In this document: positions 9,300 to 20,875 of the stretch, in pieces
Numbering within the stretch: the first letter of the stretch is position 1
Layout: each line of letters opens with the position of its first letter
Origin: Diplolepis rosae
Lineage: Eukaryota; Arthropoda; Insecta; Hymenoptera; Diplolepididae
DNA: 64,000 bases
NCBI GenBank assembly: GCA_030998225.1
Contig: JAPYXD010000704.1
Span: 868,001-932,000, forward strand
Reading direction: 5' to 3'
Notes under the pieces: model-generated
Databases searched by the model: none
The model's input: only the letters and a program-made list of their open reading frames with translations
What the model was told of the DNA's origin: nothing
Made by a program: the position numbers and the translations under genes

Positions 9300-12200
9300 C
9301 TCTCTCTTTTCAATGAAAGCTCGCCCGAATTTCTTCTCACTCACTCCCTCGCTAACCTGCAACGCACCCGCCTAAGGATCCTATCATCCCCACTCTTTGT
9401 GTTCTCCCTCATCTCCATAAAATATAAAGGAGGGGGTCCACGACATAATAATCAACCGATGTATCAACAAATTAAGTATATTAAATATTATATTAAATTT
9501 TAGATTTATTTGCAACATTTATTTACAGAAAACAATTAGATAATGAATGATAAATATTGAAAATTAATTATATTAAGTTTTACATCTTTGTTCGGGATTG
9601 CTGACTTAAATATTATAAAAAATATTCCCTTTTTCTGGAAAACGTTATGTGAGATACGAAGAAAAAGCAAGTGATCAAAGTTTCTCATCAGTTCAAAAAA
9701 ATCTACAAAAATAATTCTATGCACTGTTTCTCTGTATCACGTTGTATTCGATTGAGATTAAATTTTTCATTGCGAAATCAAGGAAAAATCCAGATTTAAT
9801 ACACAAAAGCTTACTGTACTTGTATATTATTTTGTTTCTAGAAACGAAATTCTGACAGTTTATTTCTGATCTTTCTGCCAGTGTTTATCAAAATTTTAAT
9901 AATAATTTTGGGCGCATGCACATCTTCAAGTAAAAAAATTGGAATATTCATTTTCAATCAATACACCTATGTATTTTTATAATTTAGAATACGTAAAAAT
10001 GTGTAACTGTAAAAATTGACTATATTTTTTGAAAAGTAAAATTGATTTTCATTTGCATTATATTTGTAGATTAAAATAATAAATCTTTGAGTTTTTCACA
10101 GAAACGAGTTAAAAATTCAGTGAAGACTTTCTGATTTATATTCTTCAATTAATTTAATAGATTTTTAAAGTGTATAGTTTTTCTTCTGTTTTTGAAGATA
10201 CCGCGCCTTGAAACACGTGAGCAGTATCCTATATCAATATAAAATATAAATGCTGTTCACGATCAAGATTTTTTAACATTGCAATGGAAGAGCAGTCTGC
10301 CTGTCTACTTGAAGAAAAATATAGTATACCCAAGTTCGATTATACCTGCTCACCTATTTGCCTGCTTTCGGTATCCTAATCGGCTCCACGTGAGTCATAA
10401 ACACATGCAAGTACAGTGACTCAGAAAGAAGAGCTGCTTGACGAGTTTAAATGCCCTGTGGAGGAAGAAGAGACTTCAGTCTCTCAATGGGGTCCCTTGA
10501 TTACAGAAAACTTAATACCGCTCACTCTATTCCTTTTGTTACTTGATGCTCCTACATGACTTAAGTCTTAAGAGACACATAACTGCTGCAAAGTGTCTTT
10601 CGTAGAAACCTTTAAGTATCACACACTCCGTCCTCACAAGAAAAATTTTAACCATCTCAAGATTACCTCCAAAGAATAAATTTTTTTCTTATTTTTTGAA
10701 TTATTGGGTCTGGGTTGGTGGAGATCAGGATTATCAAATTTATATTACTAATTTTTTGTTCTTTCAAGTTATTTTATAGTTTTAAGAAAATCAATAGAAG
10801 TTGTCTACTATTTTAATAGATATTTTTTATTTGAAATTCATGAATAGAGTTGAAGAAATAATAAGTCACTTAGTTATTGACTGTCTATAAACTTGTTGGA
10901 TAATTGAATATTTATGATATTGTTAATTGCTGTAACTTCTAGTTTTCTAAATACGGATTAAAATTTTCGAGTAGTATGTGTTATTCATTGATTAATTATT
11001 AAATAATTTGTTAATTTTCAAAACGTGCTTTATATATTTTAATGTTTGAATACTTTGAATTATTGTAATTTTTAATTTTTGGAAGTGCCCTTCAAACAAT
11101 TATTCATATATATTTAATGAATTTACTATACGGAGAAAATTATTTTGGGAATCTTTAATCGATTGAGTTGAGGAAAACAGGGGTATAAGGACATTTGAAC
11201 GAGTTTTCACCTACAATTGAGTAAAATAAATTCTGTTAATCTTTAATTGACATTGACGTTTTTTTAACAAACGAAAAAGAGGGGAATTTTGTACAGTCTC
11301 ATCAGAAGTAATTGAACTAATCTCGCTGAGACTAAATGTTTGAACTGTCCTTATATACTAACAGGGTAAATATGTTTCCGCTTGTGAAAAACGTGCTGGA
11401 TTAAATATTTTAGGGCCCTGATGTCTGCCAGTAAGAGATCAAAAATGTAGAGGGCCCCGAGGAAATTTATAAAAATTAACGTTTAATATATAATTTCTCC
11501 CAATGAGAAATGAAATAAATCAAAATATCTGATATTATTAGGATGTTAGATTTTAGGAAATGAATTGACAAAAGTATATTTATACTGAAAATAATGCAAA
11601 CTTTTCTTGTGCCCTAACATTTTAAACAACTTTCAATAATAACTTTTTTAACGATCACAACTTGAATAATGGCAAAGCGAAAACGTGTGGCGAAAACAAA
11701 ACCGGCTTTCAATTTTCTGTTGTTATACATTTCGAATCTTCTTTACATGTAATTATGTTTTTTTAATTCTAAATCTTTTCATTTTCTATACTACCAACTA
11801 TCATGTTTAAATATTCCCAGACCTGGATAATAAACATTTTATATAGCAGGGTAAATGTAGAATAATTGTAATACTTTAAATTTCAAATTAGGCGATTCAC
11901 GAATTCCAGAATTGAAAAAAAAAATCTTCAAAACATGGAAAATAAAAGATTGATAGTCATAATACCTTTAATAATTAGAATATTAATGCAATATTTGAAA
12001 ATGCCTATCAGGTATTTTTATATAATAAATCAATACGCATGTTTACAAACAATTGGAGTGGTTTAATTACAAAGTGTCTATAATCTTGACATAATGAATA
12101 TTTATGAAATCACCTTTCTGCCTGATTAAATCGATTCAAATATTAACATTAATTCGTTTATAAATCACGCTGGGCACGATTTATTTGAAAATACAAATTT

Positions 12201-13100
12201 ATTTATATTACATTTATATCTCTATTAATTACGAATCGTGATCTTCAAACGTGTTGTAAACTTTCTGATAAAACTAAATATCGCATGTTTCTTCGGTGAT
12301 AACGGGATCTCAAAGCTTGCATTTTGATACTTATAATATATCCCACACTTTTTCTTCATTGTGATTATAATTGCAGTTTTGTAGAGGAAAAAAGACGATG
12401 TTAATGCGTCCAGGCCTTGAAAGTGCTTCCGTATTTATTTTATGATCACGAATGGCTCAGAGATGTTTTCCTGAATAATTTCGTAATTAACGACGTTAAT
12501 CTACAAGATTCATTAACATTGTTTTTATGAAATTTATATTTTTGTTCACAATAATGATGGAGCTGTCGTCTCAAATTTCATTTCACAAGAAGTTTGAACA
12601 GAAAACAGATAAAGTTGGTATCTTATAGAATTAATGTAAATTTATTAATTCAGGAAAATCAGAAAGTGAATGAATGAGTGAAACTATAAACACAAGCAAG
12701 TTGTTTTAATTATGAGAAAACGTCAGCTTTGAATAAAAATTAATCAGACTCTATCTCTAGCCTCCAGAAAAAATACTATTTTCCCGTAAAATAATTCTTC
12801 AGCGAAAGTTTTATATATGAAATTAGGATTGATTAATGAGCTTTCATTATCACTATTGAGCAAATTTATTATTTCCTTCATACATCAAATTATAACTTAG
12901 CACATTAATAATTAATAATTCTTTAATCCAATCTTAGATTTATTTTCATCTAGAAGTACCCCTTTTTATTCAAGTATTTTAAAGTGAAAATAGAAATTGC
13001 TCAAACCCTGACCTTTCTATAGAACGCAAAACCACGTGGTGAGTGTAACATGTAACATATTTATAGGAAATCGAATGCGATAATGATCGTTAATGTTGCA
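9300..13100. other. AT-rich non-coding DNA
   Basis: About 3.8 kb without a credible frame. It includes an ordinary purine-rich sequence at 9425-9440, two GC-richer islands near 10380-10520 with no frame, and one diverged member of a dispersed repeat family at 11165-11610. Nothing else recognised. Confidence 0.5.
11165..11610 (+). repeat. Dispersed repeat family F, copy 1
   Basis: Shares several blocks in the same order with 53445-54185: GAGTTGAGGAAAAC with ATAAGGA, then AAATAAATTCTGTTA, then AGTAATTGAACT, and finally ATTAGGATGTTAG with AGGAAATGAAT. The second copy is about 300 bp longer between the last two blocks. No coding potential; class unknown. Confidence 0.65.
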
Positions 13101-13108
13101 CACGATTT

Positions 13109-13192
13109 TTTTTCTACTAGCGGGCCAGAAAGTGGATTTGTTTGCCCCGCACGGGGCAATAAAGTCCACTTTATGGCCCGCTAGTAGAAAAA
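13109..13192. repeat. 84-bp near-perfect hairpin
   Basis: Two 41-base arms (13109-13149 and 13152-13192) meet at a two-base centre between CCCCG and CGGGG. The stem includes CTACTAGCGGGCCA and AAAGTGGA with only a few mismatches. Similar in size, GC content and part of its stem (GGGC...AGAAAGT) to 17910-18027. Could be a miniature inverted-repeat element or a small-RNA precursor. Confidence 0.8.
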
Positions 13193-15475
13193 TATTATTC
13201 TACACTTCACTACACATCCACCTTTCTCTTTTCAGAAATCTTTATTTCTTCGATTCACTCCACTTTATTTTATCGATCTAAATGTGCCCTCTTCATTTCT
13301 ACACCCAGTTAAGTCTGATAAATCCACTTTTATTATATTAGAAAATAATCATTATTTTAATAAAAGAACCATTTCTTCCACTTAATTACTGTCCATATAT
13401 TTTATTACTCTTATCAAAAGTACAATCTATTGCAATGATTGTCAACGGATTGTTTCCAACTTTTTGTATCAACGATGTGAATATCTTTATCAGCATTCAA
13501 ATTACTAATATTTATAGCTTTTGATAAATTGCTCGAATAACAATCTATTTTTACAGTCAAATAGTAAAAGCGCATCAACCTGAAAATTATATTTATTTAA
13601 ATGAATTCTGTAATTATCATGTTCAATTATAAAATCTTAGTTATTCACCAGGGTGAGTATACAGTGAAGGTAGCTTATTATTTACTCAGTTAATCTATAA
13701 GTTTTTTAAAAATCATTTCAGAGTGTCAGTAAAAATCCATTTTTGGCTCGATTTTTATTTTGATTTCTGGGGAAATTATGGAAAGTTGAAAAAAAGAAAA
13801 ATTGATGAAATTGGAGACAAATAGGACAGGTTGAAGTAATCGACAACTTGGCAACGGTGTACAATTATTGGCCTCCCTTCCTAGTGTTACCTGGCCTGCC
13901 TCTCTTTGTCTCTCCCGATTCATCCTGCCCTCTTTCTCTTTTACTCACTCCCGACCAGGTAAACATAAACCTGGCTGGCTCCGCTACTTCTGACTTCATG
14001 CTTGATTCTTGAATCAGTTGAGCCAATACCTTCCTCCTTGTAAGACTAATTTAAATCGTGCTCTCTGGCTCCTTGGCTCAGTCCCTTTGACATCTACCTC
14101 AACATCTTCAACTTCGACCCCAGCTTCGATTTCTACTTCGACCTCAATTCTCATCTTTGTCTCTTATTTATTCGGTGCACGCAATCTCCTTCGAATCAAA
14201 GGTGCCAGGAAGTGCTTGACGTAAATCACGAGTGAGTAAAATGTAATAGATTTTTATAACTATTTTTCATCTAGAGAGAGTTCATTTAAATTAATTTTAA
14301 AATCATCCTTTTGGTTTGCTTACCTGGACAGAAAAGTTCGTTTAAAACAAACTTGAAGAAAATTTACTTCTGGAGATTTTTAATTAATCTCAATCTGATA
14401 ACTGTACAGGAATATTGATTTTGGTGAAATTAGGGTTTGAGTATAACTACAAATAAATTATATGTTAAAAATCATAGTTCGAGTAATTCAAAAGTGCTTA
14501 CTTACCTGATTATAATAAAATATGTTTAATTATAACGTAATTTTAATCTATCATTACTTTACAACTCTAATTTTGTTAACTTCAAATTTACTTATGCAAT
14601 TATATTATCTCTAATTTATAAAAAATAATTTCTTTTATTAATTAGGAATAGTATATTTTATGCCACCAGAATTTAAAAATAAAAATCTTGAGAATTTAAA
14701 TGTTTCAACCGTTTTTCACATTTTTATGATTTAAGAAAAACGGGACTTGATTTAATCGGTAATTATACAAGCTACTTTCAGTATTGTGCATTGTAAATTT
14801 AAAGAATTACTTTTCAGTAATTCAAATTTTACCTTTGAATAAATAAATAAATAGTTTTTCATAAAGTAACTTTTAGTTCTTCATTTATACGATAGCGAGT
14901 TATTTACGTGCAACTCGAAAATCAATTTGACTGTAATTGAATTTCTTAAAAACTTGGACTACTACTCATTAAAAAATAATTAAAAATTGAACTAGCTATA
15001 TGGGTTGGCGAAAACATTTTATTCTACAGACATAAGAAATTTCGAAACGTTTGGCAACTTCCGAGCTCTGATCGAAGTAGCAGCTGTCACTGCAGTCTCG
15101 CGTGAGAAAGAAAGCGCAGTCAGTGCACGAACTTTAATTAATGATTACGACAGAACCATCATAGTAGATAAACAATACAAGATATATTTGTGGAAGAGAT
15201 TATGGAACCCATAAAAAAATTTTGTTGATTGAAAAACAATGGACCTTTTTAAGAAAAGTAAACAACGAACAAATAAACTCTAATGCACAATTAATTATAC
15301 ACGAGAAAATTCCACACACCTTTATTAGCATTTAAAGGAAGAAAAGTACTTTTATTTAAATTTAGAATTAGGTTTAAATTTAAATAATAAACAATACTAA
15401 GAGAATTAATTATCTTGTAACATTTGTAAATAAAATAATTTTTTATTTCCTATTTGACCTTTTTATATGTATACT
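13193..15475. other. Non-coding interval with a TC-rich simple repeat
   Basis: No supported gene. An imperfect (ACWTCNACTTC)n-type simple repeat lies at about 14088-14155 and inflates a 71-codon frame. The string TATGGGTTGGCGAAAAC at 15000 resembles the tip of a mariner TIR, but no matching second end was found. Confidence 0.4.
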
Positions 15476-16705
15476 AGTTTATTTCTTGTAATTTTATACT
15501 GAGGCTCAAGTCAATTTTTAATATTGTAGATCTGAATCACATTTTCTCAATGTTACTTTCAAATATGAAAAAGGAAATTCAATTTACTTAAGGCTCTAAG
15601 AGCCTTAAGGAACACGTTCTCATCATGACACTCGCACTCGATTTTCTGTAGACATTTCTGTAACTTTCTAATAATTTACATGATTTAAAAAAATGTATCT
15701 TACAAATATCTCAAAAAGGAAAAAATTCGTAGATTGTCTTTAAGCAAATGATTTATTATCACAACGTTTATTTTCTATATCATATATTTTGGTTTAAAAA
15801 TGGAATTTTAGATTTTCAATAGTGTTTTTTTAAAACTAAAATATAAAATATACATCTTGTCAAAAAACGTCCTACTGAGAATTTATAGACCTCATTTAGA
15901 CAAATAATTTTCCGTCTCAACGTTTTTTTTCGTATCTCATATTTTTTTAAAATATTTAAAGAGTTTAATGGAATTTTTGAATTTTAATCATATTTTTTTA
16001 AATTAAAATGAAAAATAAACGTTACGTCAGAAACTATGTCAGGAAAAATTTGTAGATCTTATTGAAACGAACAATTTTGCAAACTTACGTTTTTTCTCGC
16101 ATTTCACATATTTTGGTTAAAAAATTGAATTTTTGATTTTCAATAGTATGTTTTGAATTAAAAAGAAAATTATACATCTTATGAAAAAATGTTGCAATTC
16201 AAATTTGTAGATCTTTATGTAGAAAATAATTTTGTATTATAACTTTGTTCATATTTCGTATAATTTAACTGGAAAATGGAATTTAGATATTGCCTTTTTC
16301 AAGTTTTAACATACTGTAACTTCCCTAATTTTTGTTTAATCGAAAAATGTTATTGAGATAATTAATAGAGATTTGCGAGTAGGATTTGAAATCAGTATTG
16401 GAATTTTGGATTTTTTCAAAAAGTTTTACTAAAAATCACAAAAAATGCTCTTATTTTCAAAATTTTGGTCGGATGTGGCTGGTTAACGAATTCGTCCTTA
16501 CTTTTTTGACTTCGATAAAGTATGCAAAGCTCAATTCAATCCGATAATTCTATCGAGAGTTAAGCCGCACACGACCTACTAGTACAGACATACAGACACT
16601 TTCGTAAAAACCGGTTTTTCCGACTCAAGAGTTCTCAAAACGTAAATGTAAATATGAATAAATTCTCAATATGATGGAAATTTTGAAAGTGATTTTTCAC
16701 ATAAA
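15476..16705 (+). repeat. 1.3-kb dispersed family D, copy A
   Basis: Matches 61551-62760 (same strand), 56762-57760 (inverted) and 38095-38435 (5' part only). Landmarks are AATTCAATTTACTTAAGG, GAACACGTTCTCATCATG, CTCGATTTTCTGTA and, near the end, ATTCTATCGAGAGTTA with CGCACACGACCTACT. The interior consists of several degenerate ~145-bp sub-units, each with ACATATTTTGGTTAAAAAAT and AATTTGTAGATCT-like strings. No open frame. TE class not assignable. Confidence 0.8.
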
Positions 16706-16848
16706 TCATAAATAAAGGCATGCAATTCTTTTATTTGAATGAAATATGGAATTTGGATGCACGAATTTTGCGAAGAAAAGATCGTTTGTGAATGAATGGT
16801 GCACTTAGAGTTTAGAGGATTATGAGAGTATACATTGCAAATGCATAG

Positions 16849-17068
16849 AGATATTACAGATAGAGGAGACAAGCCATAGGCCGCTCTGTAAGTGGCAACG
16901 TCAGTCTGCAAACTCGGTGAGAGCGAAAGAGAGAGACGACGGGAGGTTTTTTCTGTCATTGTCTACGCGTACTGCGTTAGAGAGAGACGAGACAGTTAAT
17001 CCCTCCATATCACTCTCGCCCGAGCTGACAGGTTTCAGGCTGGCTTGTCTCCTCTATCTGTAATATCT
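16849..17068. mobile_element. 220-bp MITE with perfect 27-bp TIRs
   Basis: The left tip AGATATTACAGATAGAGGAG and following ACAAGCC is exactly repeated in inverse at 17042-17068. The interior is GA-rich and contains GAGAGAGACGA twice. The flanks are not an exact target duplication, though GCAAATG occurs close to both sides. A frame at 16666-16959 that runs through it is not credible. Confidence 0.75.
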
Positions 17069-17909
17069 TTATGTGCAAATGTCATATACATTATTGAGTA
17101 AACATAAGAATATTAGGTGGCAAGTATTATCAGTTAAGCTAAGCACATACATCAAATGTGGGCACAGCTCAATCTTCCATCTCGAATGATTTTCAAACGT
17201 TATGATTGACGTAGAAAAATAGGCAGTTTAAAACAATGCATGCATTGAAAGGTTCACAACAGGTCTGGCGTCAGGAATTAAGATTCATCTATAAATTACG
17301 TAAAAGCTTTTAGACCAAAGGGTTCGGCTAAATTGTATGATCTGTTACAAGGAGAGAGATGAAATCGTCACTTTCGCGTTACTTTTTGAATAAATGAATA
17401 CGGTGTATTGGTTTTACTTTTTTTTAAATCTCAAAATATATTTGGTGTTTTGAAAAAAAGTGATTGGATAAAAACATTTTCATAAATTACGTAGCATAGG
17501 GTGGGAAGGGAATCCAAGCCATTCTATTGCAGCTTGTATATAAATAAACTTTAGTTTTGAGAAGTAGTCAAGAAAAATCGGGAGGATTAATAATACCTGT
17601 TATGTAAAATGCTAAAAAATTGTTTTTTTTTGTGTTTTCAACCTTGTTTTGATTATAAATCCTATTTTTCTTTATATGTATGTGACGAAATCTCTTCACT
17701 GATGTCTGGTAAATATTAATTATTTAACTGAATAAATATTTTTTTCACTTGAGAAACGTAGATAGAATTAAACAAATTTTGGCATTTATTGTATACATAT
17801 AAATTGATAAAATTGTCAGTCGTATCAATATTTTTCGAGATTTTCAGCATTTTAATCTTGTTTTTTAGTTCAGGTTCAAAATATTCCAGTAATTTTTGAA
17901 AGCAAATTA
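17069..17909. other. Non-coding interval
   Basis: About 840 bp of AT-rich sequence without a supported gene or recognisable repeat. A 131-codon minus-strand frame (17716-18111) covers its end and the hairpin at 17910-18027; because it spans both hairpin arms I treat it as chance. Confidence 0.4.
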
Positions 17910-18027
17910 AATAGTATATTACATTACGAGGGCAGAAAGTTGAGATTCCTGCACTGCGCGCAATAATGCCCGCACATGGCACGCAGTTCAGGGCTCTCAA
18001 ATTTCTGCCCATGTAGTGTATACTATT
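17910..18027. repeat. 118-bp imperfect hairpin
   Basis: The outer stem begins AATAGTATA and closes TATACTATT; the inner stem pairs GGGCAGAAA with TTTCTGCCC, TTGAGA with TCTCAA, and ACTGCG with CGCAGT. The loop is about 21 bases (CGCAATAATGCCCGCACATGG). Related in style to 13109-13192. A GC-rich patch with GAGCGGAGCGAG and long G runs follows at 18105-18165. Confidence 0.75.
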
Positions 18028-18367
18028 TTTTTTGCTACCCGGTCGAAAGTACGAAAACAATTTCATGTGTGCATTGGAATATATTGATGCCTGCCCCGAC
18101 ATTTGCGGCACGAGCGGAGCGAGTGCTTGGGGTCGGGTAGGGGGGGGAGGGGGGGGCAGGTATCAAATACATCTATAAATTAAGGTTTAGATTTCTATTT
18201 CCTTGTTTCCATCTTTGATAATTATCATAGACTAGCATGTATCTGTCAACGGACTTTTTGGGTAAGGTGTCAGTTTCTACTATTAATTGAGCTTCAGTTT
18301 CAAAGTTTTTAATATTTTTTAATAAATACGATGTTTGAAATTTGTTTGTTTGAAATTTGTTTGTTTG

Positions 18368-18859
18368 CACACTAAAAAGAGAGTTCTAATATTCAGAACT
18401 TTTGCTCTAACTTATTAGAAATTTCTAGTTATTTAAGGAAAATTTTTAATTTAAATTTTAGCGTACCAGATTTTAAATATTATTACGGGATTTTTTAAAC
18501 ATTGGAAACTCGATACTCATTTTTAGAATAGAACAACTATTTTACAGTATTTCTTAATTTTCAATTGAATTTATGAAATTTAAAACTTTACGTTCTAAAC
18601 ATAAGTGTTTTGTTTTCTCAAGAATATTAGTCATTCGCTGATTTTGTAAAAGTGAATGTTATAGGTTGTAGCAACTCAGTTAGGATAATTTACATTCTGA
18701 AGTTTAATAAGATGCTTACTAAAGTTTAGAAGAAAAAGTTACAAATGTTAATCACATCGAAAAGATTTCAGAACATTTAGCCAAAACACACTTTTCATTA
18801 CGTGAAGTTCTAAATATAAAAAAGTATTTACTATAATTTAGAACTCTATCTTTAGCGTG
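18368..18859. mobile_element. 492-bp MITE with ~22-bp imperfect TIRs
   Basis: The left tip CACACTAAAAAGAGAGTTCT and right tip (read inward from the other strand) CACGCTAAAGATAGAGTTCT differ at three positions. The interior is AT-rich and repeats AGTTCTAAAT-like strings. TA follows the right end but the left flank is TG, so the target duplication is uncertain. Confidence 0.5.
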
Positions 18860-18921
18860 TATAAAGCAGATCAGTTGATTATAGAGTGAATTATTTATAT
18901 ATGTACATATTCCAACATATA

Positions 18922-19572
18922 CATTCTGTCAAAAGAGTGTCGGGAATTGGTCAATAAAACACAGACTATTTAATATTCATCCAAATTTATTTTATCGCCT
19001 TCAAAGTAGGCCCCTCCCGAAATAATACACTTATCCTAACGAATAATCCAATCATCAAAAAATATTTTAAAAGCATTTCCCGGAATCGACTTCAGTTCTC
19101 GCCGCGAATTCTCTTTTATATCTTCTATCGACTGAAAACGGGTGCTTCAAAGTCGTAATTTGAGTTTTGGAATGAAAAAAAAGTCGGCCGGAGCCATATT
19201 AGGTGAATACGGTGGTTGTTCGATGATATTCGTGTAGTTTTTGGCCTTTACGCGATTGAGTTTTTGAAGAAAATTCAGGGTTTTCAGAACTAGTCGAGCA
19301 GCAACGCGTTTCATGCCCAAACAATCGTTTAAAATGGTACGAATTGATTCGTGAGACACAGAAAGTTCAGCAGCTATCTCTCTTAAACTTAAATGACACT
19401 TGCGATAAACTGACAACATCCAACACTGTGAACAAACTAAATAACAGATCGCACTAGAACTCCACTTTAGTATAGAGGACAGTGGTACCAACTTAGTATC
19501 CAAAAGATTTTTGACAATTTCTTTAAGCGGGCTTTTTGAATGGACGATTCCCGGTACTTTTTTCACAGAATG
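18922..19572 (-). mobile_element. Mariner element 1, internally deleted
   Basis: 651 bp with imperfect TIRs beginning CATTCTGT and continuing AAAA.AGT..CGGGAAT on both sides, flanked by TA at 18920-18921 and 19573-19574. Full-length mariners are about 1.3 kb; the missing half is the middle of the transposase gene. Confidence 0.85.
18970..19566 (-). pseudogene. Mariner transposase, middle deleted
   Basis: The minus-strand frame keeps a DNA-binding HTH stretch (HLSLREIAAELSVSHESIRT), then LGMKRVAARLVLKTLNFLQK, and jumps directly to PPYSPNMAPADFFFIPKLK, which holds the third catalytic aspartate. The part with the first two catalytic aspartates is gone. In-frame stops follow at 19147-19149 and within the conserved WIIR segment; the C-terminal GAYFEGDKINLDE is still readable up to 18970. 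The protein would have cut and rejoined DNA at TA sites. Non-functional. Confidence 0.85.
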
Positions 19573-19578
19573 TATATA

Positions 19579-20873
19579 CGAGGGCTGTTCAATAAGTCCG
19601 TGACTTTTCGAAAGATAGTGCTGTTATCGTAAATATGTTACTACTTTAAGAGAATACCATCTAATATGAGTGCGTATACAAAGTTTCAAGTCAGTACGTT
19701 GGTTAGAAATTTTTTTAAAGCCAGCTGAATTTCGTTTTTCATTGTTAAAACAAAACCATGGGAAAAAGCGAGTTTCGCGGGCTTATTAAACATTATTTTT
19801 TACGAGAGAAATCAATCAAAGAAACTGAAGAAAATCTCGCAAAATATTATAAGGAGTCTGCTTTATCGCATGGCATGGTTCATAAGTGGTTCACTGAATT
19901 TCGTTGCGGCCGTATTAGCACAAGTGATGCTGAGCGTCCTGGCCGTCCAAAAGAGGTGACTTCTTAAGAAATGATCGATAAAATCCACGACATCGTACTC
20001 AACGATCGTCGATTGAAAGTGCGTGAGATTAGTGAGACTGTAAACATTTCAGTGGGGCGCGTATGGCACATTTTACATGAATGTTTGGGCATGAGTAAGC
20101 TGTCTGCAAGATGGGTGCCGCGTTTGCTCATAGCCGATCACAAGCGGGCTGGTGTGGTTGCGTCTGAGCAATGTTTGGGCATGTTTCAATGTAAGTCAAA
20201 GGAATTTCTGTGACGTTATGTAACTGTTGATGAAACTTGATTTAATTATTATACACCAGAAAACAAAAAATCATTCTAAAATGTAGACTGGGCCTGGTGA
20301 ATTTGCACCGAAAAAAGCGAAGGCAGTTCCATCAGCCAGTAAGGTCATGGCCACAATTTTTTGGGACTCACATGGTATAATATTAATCGGTTATTCACAG
20401 AAGGGAAAAACTATTACAGGAGAGTATTATGCCTCATTATTAGATCGATTTGATGCCATAATGTAGGAAAAGCGGCCCCATCTGGCGAAGAAAAAAGTGC
20501 TTTTCCACCAAGACAATGCATCAGCTCACGCGTGTGCCATTGCAACGGCTAAATTATTTGATTTACGCTACGAAATACTTCCTCATCCACCTTATTCCCC
20601 AGAATTGGCTCCTTCCGACTATTTTTTGTTTCCTAACATGAAAACTTGGCTTGGAGGTAAGAGATTTTCATCGAACGAAGAGATCATTGCTGCGACAAAT
20701 GCGTATTTTGAGGGGTTTGATAAAAATTACTTTTTAGAGGGCATAAAGAAGCTTGTGTACCGCTACAATAAATGTATACAGTTAGAAGGGGACTATGTTG
20801 AACAATAAATTGGAATTTTTGTTATAAAATGTGTTTTTTATTTCAAAGTCACAGACTTATTGAACAGCCCTCG
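19579..20873 (+). mobile_element. Mariner element 2, full length
   Basis: 1295 bp with TIRs that start CGAGGGCTGTTCAATAAGTC and differ at few positions between ends. TA flanks at 19577-19578 and 20874-20875. The length is normal for a complete mariner. The transposase gene is full length but has stops and a frameshift. Confidence 0.9.
19758..20808 (+). pseudogene. Mariner transposase (DD34D), inactivated
   Basis: Starts at ATG 19758 (MGKSEFRGLIKHYFLREKSI) with an N-terminal HTH and the GRPKEV linker. Stops interrupt it at 19965-19967 and 20211-20213; further stops replace the tryptophan after VTVDET and occur around 20278. One frameshift lies near 20280-20300. All three catalytic aspartates remain: VTVDET, FHQDNA and PPYSPELAPSD, the last two separated by 34 residues, which defines the mariner DD34D class. 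The frame closes at 20806-20808 after LEGDYVEQ. Inactive but nearly complete. Confidence 0.9.
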
Positions 20874-20875
20874 TA

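Noticed and set aside
13726..14224. 65- and 71-codon frames as genes
   Set aside because: Driven by simple TC-rich sequence; no splice or polyadenylation context.
15000..15214. Mariner-like tip TATGGGTTGGCGAAAAC and a 69-codon frame
   Set aside because: No second TIR, and the product has no mariner motif.
17716..18111. 131-codon minus frame as a protein
   Set aside because: Spans both arms of a hairpin; no domain or codon bias visible.
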